Shown: positions 27,140 through 35,321, numbered from the stretch's first letter. The stretch: DNA of 64,000 nt from Enterococcus_C asini_A (GCF_031928785.1 NZ_JARQAL010000001.1); one strand, 5' to 3'. The notes: generated by a model not told the origin, from the letters alone. Translations and numbers: made by a program.

Positions 27140-27386
27140 CCCCACATTTTTTAGGCTGTGGGTTAGCTCCCGATTATTACGACGTCCTGTTTATGTAAAG
27201 TCTTTCGTCTGTTTTTAGCAGTTCTTCGTTCGTCCTCATTTATCTAATATTCGTGAAGACAGTTCAAATACAAGAAGATTTCTATATTCAAACAATAAAG
27301 TAGCAAAAAGATTGACTAAGCTATCCATTCCTTTTTAGTTTGTATTGTCCCCAGGCGTCAGGTATACTTTGGTTTGAGGTGAAGGC
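27140..27386 (+). other. Array trailer and gntR upstream region
   Basis: About 250 non-coding bases. CCCACA (27141-27146) pairs with TGTGGG (27157-27162) immediately after the last repeat, without a T-run. TTGTAT (27340-27345), 17 bases, TATACT (27363-27368) may be the gntR promoter, giving a very short leader. Confidence 0.5.
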
Positions 27387-28115
27387 ATGTTGAAGTATGT
27401 TGAGATTGCGGATATTATCCGGGAACGCATCAAAAATCAAACCTATCCCACAGGTTCTTTTTTGCCTAATCAAGTTGATTTGGTCACAGAATTTAATGTC
27501 AGTCGCATGACGATTAAAAAAGCGGTTAATATTTTGATTATGGAAGGGTTAGTGCTTTCGAAAAGAGGAGCAGGGACGAAGGTTTTGGATCCTAGTTTTT
27601 GGGGGAAAGATACTAGTCCGGTAGATCAATACCAAGGGTTGAGCTACCAAATGAAACAACGGGGACAGAAGTTGACTAGTCAAATTATTCGCTTTGAATT
27701 AGTCTTGCCCACGGAGAAAGTTCAGAAAATGCTCAAGCTAGGAGCTGGGGAAGAAGTCTATGATATCATTCGCCTGCGCTTATTAGATGAACAGCCTTAT
27801 ATTTTGGAACATTCCTTTATGCCTGTAAGATTAGTGCCGGGATTAAAGGAAGATCATTTATTGGCTTCGATTTATGATTACTTATTAACGGATTTGGGAT
27901 TACGATTTTCTGGGGTTTCCCGGACGATTCAAGCGGATAAAAGTCACGAGTTAGACCAGACTTATTTAGCGTGTGACATCCACGATCCGATTTTAGAAGT
28001 GGAGCAAGTGGTGTATTTAGAAAATGGTGTACCTGTGGACTATTCCACGAGTCATAACCGCTATGATGTGCGGGGCTATTCGATGCTGGACTTTAAGCAT
28101 ATGAATTTAGAGTGA
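27387..28115 (+). CDS. GntR-family transcriptional regulator (HutC/UTRA type)
   Basis: A 242-residue regulator. An N-terminal winged helix covers about residues 1-70 (YPTGSFLPNQVDLVTEFNVSRMTIKKAVNIL). A UTRA ligand domain covers about 95-235 (GEEVYDIIRLRLLDEQPYILEHSFMP). Members sense sugars, sugar phosphates or amino-acid derivatives. GAGGTG precedes the ATG. It has no enzyme or transporter partner beside it, so the effector cannot be told. The protein type is that of NagR/DasR, and nagB at 33.6 kb has matching operators, but I cannot show that this gene is that regulator. Confidence 0.85.
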   Translation: MLKYVEIADIIRERIKNQTYPTGSFLPNQVDLVTEFNVSRMTIKKAVNILIMEGLVLSKRGAGTKVLDPSFWGKDTSPVDQYQGLSYQMKQRGQKLTSQIIRFELVLPTEKVQKMLKLGAGEEVYDIIRLRLLDEQPYILEHSFMPVRLVPGLKEDHLLASIYDYLLTDLGLRFSGVSRTIQADKSHELDQTYLACDIHDPILEVEQVVYLENGVPVDYSTSHNRYDVRGYSMLDFKHMNLE

Positions 28116-28205
28116 GTGATTAGTAAAACTAGTCGGAAATAACATTATGCCGATTTTCTCGAACCGGTTTGCGATCGTTATTTTGTTTTAGTAAAATGGA
28201 ACCAC

Positions 28206-28244
28206 AAAAAACCTCCTAGGTTGGTTAGGCCTAGGAGGTTTTTT
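28206..28244. terminator. Bidirectional terminator between gntR and the minus-strand small RNA
   Basis: AAAAAACCTCCTAGG (28206-28220) pairs perfectly with its complement at 28230-28244 around a nine-base loop. Runs of A and T lie on both sides. Confidence 0.92.
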
Positions 28245-28313
28245 AAATAAAGCTGGTGTGAATGGAAAAATTTCCAACACGTTGTTGTGAGAATCTTCCC
28301 CAAAATTCTCTGC
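28206..28313 (-). ncRNA. Candidate small RNA, copy B of a GGGG-loop hairpin family
   Basis: No gene is seen on this strand, yet a strong promoter (28320-28348) points into it and a terminator ends it, giving a transcript of about 108 nt. Near its 5' end GAGAATTTT and AAGATTCTC form a 9-bp stem with a GGGG loop (28310-28289), followed by ACAACAACG. A second short hairpin GGAA-ATTT-TTCC precedes the terminator. The loop and the CAACAACG tail recur in the + strand RNA at 63477-63541 with a different but still paired stem. Confidence 0.65.
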
Positions 28314-28319
28314 ACCTTT

Positions 28320-28348
28320 ATTATAGCGGAAAAACCTTGATATGTTAA
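28320..28348 (-). promoter_or_regulatory. Promoter of the minus-strand small RNA
   Basis: On the minus strand, TTAACA (28348-28343), 17-base spacer, TATAAT (28325-28320): 11 of 12 consensus bases. No plausible open frame begins downstream of it. Confidence 0.78.
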
Positions 28349-28568
28349 ACAATGTGTGTCTGAGATAAATAAAAGTTTATGCAAAAAGAAAGGTAGTTTT
28401 TGCGTAATTTATTTAATGACTCAAAAGATGTGATTTCTGTAATTGAATATAAGTTTTAAGGACAGCAGATTCCCTTTAGCTTCATGAATTACTTGGGAAT
28501 AACACAACAACGAGTAATACAATTGCTTGTGAAAAATAAATTTCGATGGTTATTTAAATCTGTTTTGT
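28349..28568. other. Non-coding spacer
   Basis: About 220 AT-rich bases between the small-RNA promoter and the luxS terminator. No further gene or structure was found. Confidence 0.5.
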
Positions 28569-28604
28569 AAAAGGAGGCGGTGCTAGTTGGCACGGCCTCC
28601 TTTA
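28569..28604 (-). terminator. Terminator of luxS
   Basis: AAAGGAGGC (28570-28578) pairs with GCCTCCTTT (28595-28603), with inner GTGC/GCAC pairing. On the minus strand it ends in TTTT directly after luxS. Confidence 0.8.
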
Positions 28605-28609
28605 CTGAG

Positions 28610-29068
28610 TTATTGCCGAGTAAATGGATCACTGGAAATTCCTTGAGCCAATACTTGTCCAGCGTATTCCTGAGCAGAGAATAGGGAGTGATCTCGGTAG
28701 TTGCCACATTCTTTTGCAGAAACGGCGGGAACGCTTGTGGCAGCTACTACGTGTTTTTCTAAAACTGTGGTCAAAGCGTCGCGGATTTCTGCTGGGGAGT
28801 GCTCTCCCCACAGGATTAAGTAAAAGCCGGTGCGACATCCCATGGGAGATAAGTCGATAACGCCATCTACATAATCTCTGAGATTAACTGCAAGTAAGTG
28901 TTCTAAAGTGTGCAATGCTCCTGTAGGCAAAGCATCTTGATTAGGTTGTAAGAAACGCAGGTCGTATTTTTCGATGTGGGCACCTGCTTGGTTCTCAGAG
29001 CCGGCTAATCGTACATAAGGAGCTTTTACCAAATTGTGATCTAATTCAAAACTTTCCACTTTTGCCAT
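28610..29068 (-). CDS. luxS: S-ribosylhomocysteine lyase LuxS
   Basis: A 152-residue LuxS (MAKVESFELDHNLVKAPYVR) with the zinc-site motif HTLEHLLAVNLRD, SPMGCRTGFYL carrying the active cysteine, and AKECGNYRDHSL. It splits S-ribosylhomocysteine to homocysteine and DPD, the AI-2 precursor, in the activated methyl cycle. GGAGG precedes the ATG. It is monocistronic, with its own promoter and terminator. Confidence 0.97.
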   Translation of the reverse strand: MAKVESFELDHNLVKAPYVRLAGSENQAGAHIEKYDLRFLQPNQDALPTGALHTLEHLLAVNLRDYVDGVIDLSPMGCRTGFYLILWGEHSPAEIRDALTTVLEKHVVAATSVPAVSAKECGNYRDHSLFSAQEYAGQVLAQGISSDPFTRQ

Positions 29069-29100
29069 AATGTACCTCCAATGAATGTATAAGTGGAGTA

Positions 29101-29129
29101 ATCATAGCAAATTTTCTATGTTGGTGCAA
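29101..29129 (-). promoter_or_regulatory. luxS promoter
   Basis: On the minus strand, TTGCAC (29129-29124), 17-base spacer, TATGAT (29106-29101), about 32 bases upstream of the luxS start. Confidence 0.78.
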
Positions 29130-29267
29130 TTCTCGATGAAAAAGCAAAGGTTTAATGAGTATTTTTATTCAAATATACGGATTATTCTGATTTTTATAAA
29201 GAAGGTTACTGTATTTTTCAGTAAGATGTGCTAAAATAGCACAAATATGATAATGGGAGTGGTATTG

Positions 29268-30320
29268 ATGACTGGTTATAAGGTTGCGGTAGTGGGGGCT
29301 ACAGGTGCTGTTGGAACAAAGATGATTGAAATGTTGGAACAGTCCACTTTGCCGATTGAGAACGTAAAATTATTAGCTTCCGCTCGTTCTGCTGGACAAA
29401 CTCGGAAAGTTTTTGGACAAGAAATCGTCATTGAAGAATTGGTACCAGATTCTTTTACTGATATTGATATTGCGCTGTTTTCAGCCGGTGGTGGAATTTC
29501 CAAACAATTTGCCCCAGAAGCTGTGAAACGAGGGGCTGTCGTAGTGGACAACACTAGCGCTTTTCGAATGACAGAAGGCGTACCTTTAGTGGTACCAGAA
29601 GTTAATCCTGAAGCATTGAAAGAGCATAAAGGGATTATTGCCAATCCAAACTGTTCTACCATTCAAATGATGGTGGCCTTAGAACCGATTCGCAAAGTAG
29701 CAGGGCTGAACCGAATTATCGTTTCCACTTATCAAGCAGTTTCCGGCGCTGGTGCCAAAGCGATGGAAGAGATGAAGCGTGAAACATTGGCTTATTTAGA
29801 CGGTACGCCCGTGGATGAATTAAATCCAGAAATTTTGCCTTGTGGGGGCGATAAAAAACATTATCCTATCGCTTTTAATGCTTTGCCTCAAATCGATGTC
29901 TTTTCCGATGAAGATTACACCTATGAAGAGTGGAAAATGATCAATGAAACCCATAAAATCATGTCAGACGATAGTATTAAAGTGGCGGCTACTTGTGTGC
30001 GGATTCCAGTCTTTTCTGGTCATTCTGAGTCAATTTATATTGAAACAGAAAAAGAATTAACCACCCAAGAAATCAAAGAACTTTTAGCCCAAGCGCCGGG
30101 AGTTATTTTAGAAGATGATCCTAGCCAACAAATTTACCCTCAAGCGTTAAATGCAGTGGGTAAAAAAGAAACCTTCGTCGGTCGGATTCGTCGTGATTTA
30201 GATGTGAAAAATGGCTACCACATGTGGGTGGTTTCCGATAACCTTTTAAAAGGTGCGGCTTGGAACTCAGTTCAAATCGCCGAAACGTTACACGAAATGG
30301 ATTTAGTAAAAGTAAAATAG
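29268..30320 (+). CDS. asd: Aspartate-semialdehyde dehydrogenase
   Basis: A 350-residue enzyme: N-terminal NADP fold VAVVGATGAVGTKMIEMLE, the catalytic cysteine in ANPNCSTIQMM, and the substrate region CVRIPVFSGHSES. It reduces aspartyl phosphate to aspartate semialdehyde for lysine/diaminopimelate, threonine and methionine synthesis. GGGAG lies eight bases before the ATG at 29268; the earlier in-frame ATGs lack a good ribosome site. TAAAAT at 29232 is a likely -10. It stands alone and is followed by structured repeat copy A. Confidence 0.96.
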   Translation: MTGYKVAVVGATGAVGTKMIEMLEQSTLPIENVKLLASARSAGQTRKVFGQEIVIEELVPDSFTDIDIALFSAGGGISKQFAPEAVKRGAVVVDNTSAFRMTEGVPLVVPEVNPEALKEHKGIIANPNCSTIQMMVALEPIRKVAGLNRIIVSTYQAVSGAGAKAMEEMKRETLAYLDGTPVDELNPEILPCGGDKKHYPIAFNALPQIDVFSDEDYTYEEWKMINETHKIMSDDSIKVAATCVRIPVFSGHSESIYIETEKELTTQEIKELLAQAPGVILEDDPSQQIYPQALNAVGKKETFVGRIRRDLDVKNGYHMWVVSDNLLKGAAWNSVQIAETLHEMDLVKVK

Positions 30321-30331
30321 CCTTGAAACAA

Positions 30332-30717
30332 GCTGTGACAATAGTTGGGTTACCGTCCTACGAACCGAACAATACCAAACGTGAGACGCAAGCAAAAGAA
30401 GGGGATCTTCCATTAAAAATCATTGGAAGATACCCTTCTTTTTATTGCTAAAAATCTCAAACGCTAACTAATCTTGATTTCATCAAGCTAAGTCAGCGTA
30501 ATTGCTAGTTGAACTTAGCGATTTTTGCTTAGTTCAACTGTACTAGGCGACTGAAAGGAGCGTAGTAACCTCGTATGGTAATGTTCTCTCTTCGGACTAA
30601 GACACAAAAATTGTCACGATTTTTTATCATCAGAATCTTTTTTATCAATAAAAATTAAATGTTCGTTGTTTATCATTTAGGGAATACTTATGTCACGGTC
30701 CCTTTTTTGAACGTTTA
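30332..30717 (+). repeat. Dispersed structured intergenic repeat, copy A
   Basis: About 385 bases, closely matching 42117-42441. The left end GAACAATACCAAACG pairs imperfectly with CGTATGGTAATGTTC near the right end, and GTGACAAT pairs with ATTGTCAC further out. Inside are a GATCTTCCA/TGGAAGAT hairpin with a T-run, and an ACGCTAACT ... AGTCAGCGT hairpin. AGGGA ... TCCCTTTTTT closes the element. Copy A has about 60 extra bases with their own AGTTGAACT/AGTTCAACT stem. No open frame. It lies directly after asd, in the same orientation as copy B. Confidence 0.85.
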
Positions 30718-30845
30718 TTAAACTGATTTATCAACTGTATCGAGGAGTAGTATTCCTAAAAGTAAGGACAGAGACTTTTTTCCGGCGTTTGTCAAATCGG
30801 GAAATCTATGGGAAAATAAGCGAAAGAAAATAAGGAGTTTGAGAA

Positions 30846-31145
30846 ATGATTGCAATTTTTTTGATTTTTTTTGGATTAGGGTTATGGGCATATCTTTCAG
30901 GTGGAAAATCTGAGAGTATTCGTTATAAAGGGTTGGCCCAAAAAGCGCTAGGAAAACAGGTGGTGCCCTTTGTTCACCGGATTTTAGGAATACTGTTAAT
31001 GGTGACGGCAGCTATTGGTGGCATTTATTATCAATTTTTTAATTCCTTTTCCCAGCAAACCTTCTTTTGGGGCTACTTACTGATTACTTTGCTGTGCTTT
31101 TTAATTAGTGATTTAGTAGCCATTGCCCGTTTTAAAAATAACTAG
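30846..31145 (+). CDS. Small hypothetical membrane protein
   Basis: A 99-residue protein with three hydrophobic stretches: about 2-17 (IAIFLIFFGLGLWAYL), 42-62 (VHRILGILLMVTAAIGGIYY) and 72-92 (FFWGYLLITLLCFLISDLVAI). It ends in a basic tail. I do not recognise the family. AAGGAG precedes the ATG, and a terminator follows, so it is monocistronic. It lies between asd/repeat A and RNase J2. No function is assigned. Confidence 0.75.
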   Translation: MIAIFLIFFGLGLWAYLSGGKSESIRYKGLAQKALGKQVVPFVHRILGILLMVTAAIGGIYYQFFNSFSQQTFFWGYLLITLLCFLISDLVAIARFKNN

Positions 31146-31147
31146 TA

Positions 31148-31180
31148 AGTCAGTCTGTTTTAACAAGACTGGCTTTTTTT
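31148..31180 (+). terminator. Terminator of the small membrane protein gene
   Basis: AGTCAGTCT pairs with AGACTGGCT (one wobble), followed by TTTTTTT. Confidence 0.85.
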
Positions 31181-31396
31181 GGCTCAAGCTTCTTTTGGAA
31201 ATCGATTTCATCTAAGGTTTTCATTAATCTTCGTCTGTATTACCCGCTTTTTTGGCTTCATTAGTGTATAATGTTCACTGGATGCTTAGGCGCATGAGGC
31301 TTTTTAAGAAATCTACCGAAATCAGCTCGCTTTAGGGAAGCTAGAGTGATTGTGATTGCGGACTATCCAACCAAATATATAGAAGAGGTGAATGTT

Positions 31397-33085
31397 TTGA
31401 GCAACAAGACAATCAAAATTATTCCACTCTCTGGAGTACGGGAAAACGGCAAGAATATGTACTTAGCAGAAGTGGAAGAAGATATTTTTATCTTCGACTG
31501 TGGATTAAAATATCCAGACAATGACTTATTAGGAATTGATACGGTGATTCCTGATTTTACTTATTTAGAAGAAAATGCCGAACGAGTAGTTGGAGTTTTC
31601 TTAACCCACGGCCATGCCGATGCTATCGGGGCGTTGCCTTATTTATTGGAACGCTTGGAAGTGCCGGTTTTCGGTACGAAATTAACCATTGAGTTGGCAA
31701 AAATCAATGTGCATAAAAATGAAAATACGAAGAAGTTTAAAGACTTCCATGTGATTGATGAACATACGGAAATTGACTTTGGAAGTGGTGTGGTCAGCTT
31801 TTTCCCTACCACTCATTCCATTCCCGATTCAGTAGGTATTTGCTTGAAAACTAGTGAAGGCAACATCGTTTACACAGGGGATTTCAAGTTTGACCAAACG
31901 GCAGTCTCGATGTATCAAACGGACTTTGCTCGTTTAGGGGAAATCGGCAAAGAAGGGGTTTTGGCCCTTTTAAGTACTTCTAGCAATGCGGAAAATCCTG
32001 CGCCTGTGGCCTCGGAGTTGACGATTGCGGATGAAGTTAGCGATACGATTTTTTACTGGGAAGGCCGGATTATTGTGGCCATGGTGGCTTCCAATCTTCA
32101 ACGGCTCCAACAAGTCTTAAATGCGGCTCACCGTGCAAATCGGAAAGTGGTTTTAACTGGTCAAGACTTTGGTCGCATCATCCGCACTGCCATGAAACTA
32201 GGCAAAATTGAAGTGCCCGATGATGACATGTTGATTACGCAAAAGGAAATGAAACAATACCCACCTGAACAAGTGATTGTTTTGGAAACCGGCCGTATGG
32301 GAGAACCAATTAAATCCTTACAACGGATGGCTAATGGCACCCACCGCACACTGCGGATTCAAGAAGGAGATTTGGTGTACATTACCACTACGCCAACCAC
32401 CGCTATGGAAACCAATGTGGCTAAAACTGAAGATATCGTCTTTCGAGCAGGGGGCACGGTGAAGATGATTTCCGAAAATCATCGGGTTTCCGGCCATGCG
32501 AATCCTGATAATTTACAGTTAATGCTGAACTTAATGAAACCAAAATTCTTTTTACCAGTGCAAGGAGAATACCGGCAACTAGCGGCTCATGCTGAGCTAG
32601 CAGAAAAAGTTGGTATCTTGAAGAAGAACATCTTTATCACGGTTAAAGGGGATGTTTTGGAATACCGCAACGGGGAAATGGTTCCTGGTGGTGTGGTACC
32701 TGCAGAAAATGTATTGGTGGACGGTATTGGCGTGGGCGACATTGGCAATATCGTTTTACGGGATCGAAAAATTTTATCGGAAGACGGAATCTTTATTGCG
32801 GTAGTTACGATTAATCGGCGAGAAAAGAAAATCGTCGCCCATCCTCAAATTACTTCTCGCGGTTTTGTCTATGTGAAAACCAGTCGGGATTTGATTCGAG
32901 AAAGCGGCGATATGATTACGGAAATTGTGGAAAAACACTTGCAAGACGATGATTTTGAATGGAGCAAGTTAAAACAAGATATTCGTGATCGCGTGGGACG
33001 TTACCTCTTTGAACAAACCAAACGCCGGCCGGTAGTTTTGCCAGTGATTATGGAATCCAGTCAACGACATAAAGCAAGACGTTAA
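31397..33085 (+). CDS. rnjB: Ribonuclease J2
   Basis: A 562-residue metallo-beta-lactamase/beta-CASP protein. Motif II reads HGHADA (residues 71-76) where active RNase J1 has HGHEDH, so a metal-binding histidine is replaced. Motif HSIPDSVGI, the beta-CASP part with VSGHANPDN, and the C-terminal VLVDGIGVGDIGNIVLRDR and TSRGFVYVK are J2-like. RNase J2 works with RNase J1 in mRNA turnover and rRNA maturation and has weak activity alone. The start is taken as TTG at 31397 with GAGGTG six bases upstream; the frame is open to 31346. Confidence 0.9.
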   Translation: MSNKTIKIIPLSGVRENGKNMYLAEVEEDIFIFDCGLKYPDNDLLGIDTVIPDFTYLEENAERVVGVFLTHGHADAIGALPYLLERLEVPVFGTKLTIELAKINVHKNENTKKFKDFHVIDEHTEIDFGSGVVSFFPTTHSIPDSVGICLKTSEGNIVYTGDFKFDQTAVSMYQTDFARLGEIGKEGVLALLSTSSNAENPAPVASELTIADEVSDTIFYWEGRIIVAMVASNLQRLQQVLNAAHRANRKVVLTGQDFGRIIRTAMKLGKIEVPDDDMLITQKEMKQYPPEQVIVLETGRMGEPIKSLQRMANGTHRTLRIQEGDLVYITTTPTTAMETNVAKTEDIVFRAGGTVKMISENHRVSGHANPDNLQLMLNLMKPKFFLPVQGEYRQLAAHAELAEKVGILKKNIFITVKGDVLEYRNGEMVPGGVVPAENVLVDGIGVGDIGNIVLRDRKILSEDGIFIAVVTINRREKKIVAHPQITSRGFVYVKTSRDLIRESGDMITEIVEKHLQDDDFEWSKLKQDIRDRVGRYLFEQTKRRPVVLPVIMESSQRHKARR

Positions 33086-33094
33086 GTAGTAGTG

Positions 33095-33125
33095 AACCGC
33101 GCTTTCTTTGGAAGGTGCGGTTTTT
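33095..33125 (+). terminator. Weak terminator after rnjB
   Basis: AACCGC (33095-33100) pairs with GCGGTT (33117-33122), followed by a short TTT run. It may let some transcription pass into the next small gene. Confidence 0.5.
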
Positions 33126-33143
33126 ATATGAAGGAGGTATATG

Positions 33144-33326
33144 ATGAGTTTTAATAAATACACGTTACGGGTGGTCATTGCGGGGATTGTCTTTTATCTG
33201 CTGTTGAATTTATTGCTGCCAAATTTAAACTTTGTGGCCCAAATTTTAATTGCTTTTGGTTTTTTCTTCGGTATTTTAGGATTATTTCCTAGCGTTCGAC
33301 GCTTTTTTATGGATAGTAAGAAATAA
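33144..33326 (+). CDS. Small hypothetical membrane protein
   Basis: A 60-residue protein, MSFNKYTLRVVIAGIVFYLL, with two hydrophobic segments (about 9-24 and 30-48) and a basic tail (FPSVRRFFMDSKK). AGGAGG lies six bases before the ATG at 33144. It sits 58 bases after rnjB and may be cotranscribed. The family is not recognised. Confidence 0.7.
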   Translation: MSFNKYTLRVVIAGIVFYLLLNLLLPNLNFVAQILIAFGFFFGILGLFPSVRRFFMDSKK

Positions 33327-33504
33327 TTCTATTTTGCCAGCTTTTAAGATTTCTCGAGAATGAATCATTGCTATTTTTGATCGACTGGTCTTCATGAACT
33401 AGCTCTTTGATTTTGATTTAATTTTCGAGACATGAATGAGTTTGTTCATTCTTTCTGACGATCAAAGCCCAAAATTAAGTTTTTTAAAGAAAATCGCTGA
33501 TTTT

Positions 33505-33557
33505 TGGTCTATACAATTGCACCGAAAAAAGAAGCGTGCTATAATTGGGCTATACCA
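33505..33557 (+). promoter_or_regulatory. nagB promoter between two NagR/DasR-like operators
   Basis: The promoter is TTGCAC (33517-33522), 17 bases, TATAAT (33540-33545), with an extended TG. TGGTCTATACAA (33505-33516) abuts the -35 and TGGGCTATACCA (33546-33557) abuts the -10; each matches 11 of 12 bases of the GntR-family dre word TGGTCTATACCA. Such sites are bound by NagR/YvoA/DasR, which respond to glucosamine- or N-acetylglucosamine-6-phosphate. Confidence 0.8.
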
Positions 33558-33580
33558 AATACAAGAAAGCAGGGCTGAAC

Positions 33581-34282
33581 ATGGAAATCATTCGAGTGAA
33601 AGATGCACAAGCAGGGGGAGCAAAAGCCTTCGAACTAATCAAAGCGGGGATGGATCAAGGAATTAAAACCTTGGGACTAGCAACAGGGAGCACGCCGATT
33701 CCTTTGTACCGTCAAATGACTGCTAGCGATTTAGATTTTTCGCAACTGACTTCTGTGAACTTGGACGAATACGTGGGACTAGGCGTGGAAGACGAACAAA
33801 GCTATCGTCACTTTATGAATGAAAACTTGTTTGATAAAAAGCCTTTTAAAGAAACTTTTGTGCCAAATGGCAAAGCTGCAGATCTTGAAGCAGAATGCCA
33901 ACACTATGATCAAATTATTGACGAACATCCAGTAGATATCCAAATTTTGGGAATTGGTCGCAATGGTCATATTGGCTTTAACGAACCAGGAGCTGATTTG
34001 CAAGGAACAACTTCTGTAGTTGATTTAACAGAATCCACCATTGAAGCCAACAAGCGCTTTTTCGATAAAGTGGAAGACGTGCCTACTAAAGCAATTTCCA
34101 TGGGAATCGCTTCTATTATGAGAGGTAAACAAATCATCTTAATGGCATTTGGTGAAGACAAAGCAGATGCGATTCACGAGATGATCGAAGGCCCAGTAAC
34201 CAACCATTTACCTGCCTCAGCTTTGCAAAATCATGACAATGTAATCGTAATTGTAGACGAAGCTGCCGCAAGTAAATTATAA
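33581..34282 (+). CDS. nagB: Glucosamine-6-phosphate deaminase
   Basis: A 233-residue enzyme, MEIIRVKDAQAGGAKAFELI, with GLATGSTPIPLYRQM, NLDEYVGL and ILGIGRNGHIGFNEPG, the active-site block. It converts glucosamine-6-phosphate to fructose-6-phosphate and ammonia, so amino sugars can enter glycolysis. The ATG at 33581 follows a weak AGGG; the leader is only about 30 bases. Monocistronic. The two dre-like operators point to induction by amino sugars. Confidence 0.96.
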   Translation: MEIIRVKDAQAGGAKAFELIKAGMDQGIKTLGLATGSTPIPLYRQMTASDLDFSQLTSVNLDEYVGLGVEDEQSYRHFMNENLFDKKPFKETFVPNGKAADLEAECQHYDQIIDEHPVDIQILGIGRNGHIGFNEPGADLQGTTSVVDLTESTIEANKRFFDKVEDVPTKAISMGIASIMRGKQIILMAFGEDKADAIHEMIEGPVTNHLPASALQNHDNVIVIVDEAAASKL

Positions 34283-34290
34283 GAAAAGCC

Positions 34291-34326
34291 AAAAAAACGC
34301 TGAGAACTAGTTTTCAGCGTTTTTTT
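34291..34326 (+). terminator. Terminator of nagB
   Basis: AAAAAAACGCTGA pairs with TCAGCGTTTTTTT around GAACTAGTTT, with runs of A and T on both sides. Confidence 0.9.
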
Positions 34327-34414
34327 GATAGCCTAAGATATAAAAATTTCACAAGTAAAAATTCTATAATAACAAGTCTAACTATGTTTAGCTTCACGAA
34401 TGAATGCGTTCGGT

Positions 34415-35221
34415 CTATTTTACCGATAGAAAAGTTTGTAAGAAAAAGGCCAGTGCACCAGTTAAAAGACCAGTGGCAAAGTTTACTCCATCATTGGTAA
34501 AATGAGGGATACCGGCGACATAGGAATTTTGAAGGTTCTTTTCTTTCTTTTTATCCGTTAAAGCACCCGTAGCGTCGCGATACTTGACTTGAAAGGTTGC
34601 GCCTAACATACTATCAAGTACCGTTCCGATAAAACCTAATAGCCAGACTAAAAGCCCAGTTACGATTTTTGTCTGGGGCAGAAAAAGAAAATGAGGTAGC
34701 CACCAAGTAAAAGCAATTAAAGCACTTCCTAAGGCACCAGCCAGAAGTCCAACTAGACTAATAGCGCCAGAAAGACCAGCAGGAGCTACTTTAAAAGAAA
34801 AGAGTAAACGGGGAGGGCGTCGGCTTAAAACCCCGATTTCTGAAGAACAAGTGTCAGCACAGGCCGCAGCAATTACGCTGATTTGGCAAAGGACAAAACG
34901 AGGATCTTCCGATAAAACTTCCAGTAATAAAAAAATTAGTAAAGGGCCACAATTTGCTAGTACTTGCCAGGCATCGCGGGGACCATCTTTATCACTGACT
35001 AATGGAGAAGCCCCGTGTTTTTTGATCGCTTGCAATAAATAGCTACTGCTAAAAAAGAGCAAGAGGTAAAGCGCCATTGCCGGGGATAAAGCAAAAATAG
35101 CTGTGCCTAAAATAACCATGGCCCACGCGCCGCTTTTAGAAAGCCAACCGAAAAGAGAACTAAAAAAAGCTAAGATACTTGTACCCATCAGGCCGAATAA
35201 GACGAGATAAAAGGTAATCAT
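34415..35221 (-). CDS. DUF92 integral membrane protein
   Basis: A 268-residue protein with about six or seven hydrophobic segments and the DUF92 motifs ACADTCSSEIGVLS and GTVLDSMLGATFQVKY, plus a C-terminal HFTNDGVNFATGLLTGAL. The family includes plant and cyanobacterial VTE6 phytyl-phosphate kinases, so a CTP- or prenyl-phosphate-related role is possible but unproven in Firmicutes. It stands alone on the minus strand between nagB and the nrd genes. Confidence 0.85.
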   Translation of the reverse strand: MITFYLVLFGLMGTSILAFFSSLFGWLSKSGAWAMVILGTAIFALSPAMALYLLLFFSSSYLLQAIKKHGASPLVSDKDGPRDAWQVLANCGPLLIFLLLEVLSEDPRFVLCQISVIAAACADTCSSEIGVLSRRPPRLLFSFKVAPAGLSGAISLVGLLAGALGSALIAFTWWLPHFLFLPQTKIVTGLLVWLLGFIGTVLDSMLGATFQVKYRDATGALTDKKKEKNLQNSYVAGIPHFTNDGVNFATGLLTGALAFFLQTFLSVK

Positions 35222-35275
35222 AACTGCTTTCCTTTACTGTAATAATTTGATTCTAGTGTACCATATGAAAGCCAT

Positions 35276-35321
35276 AAAAAAGCCACAAGGAATTTTGCTT
35301 AAAAATCCCTTATGGCTTTTT
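35276..35321 (-). terminator. Terminator of nrdEF
   Basis: AAAAAGCCA ... TGGCTTTTT outer stem with AAGGAATTTT/AAAAATCCCTT inner pairing. It ends in a T-run on the minus strand, downstream of nrdF. Confidence 0.85.

Noticed and set aside
20336..27154. Many open frames inside the array (for example proteins repeating FWKHSEQHSSKT, LELCCSECFQN or FGSIQNNTALK)
   Set aside because: They are translations of the 36-bp CRISPR repeat; the 66-bp unit keeps a frame open by chance.
28178..28384. 68-residue minus-strand open frame
   Set aside because: It crosses a perfect terminator and contains the small-RNA promoter; no ribosome site or family likeness.
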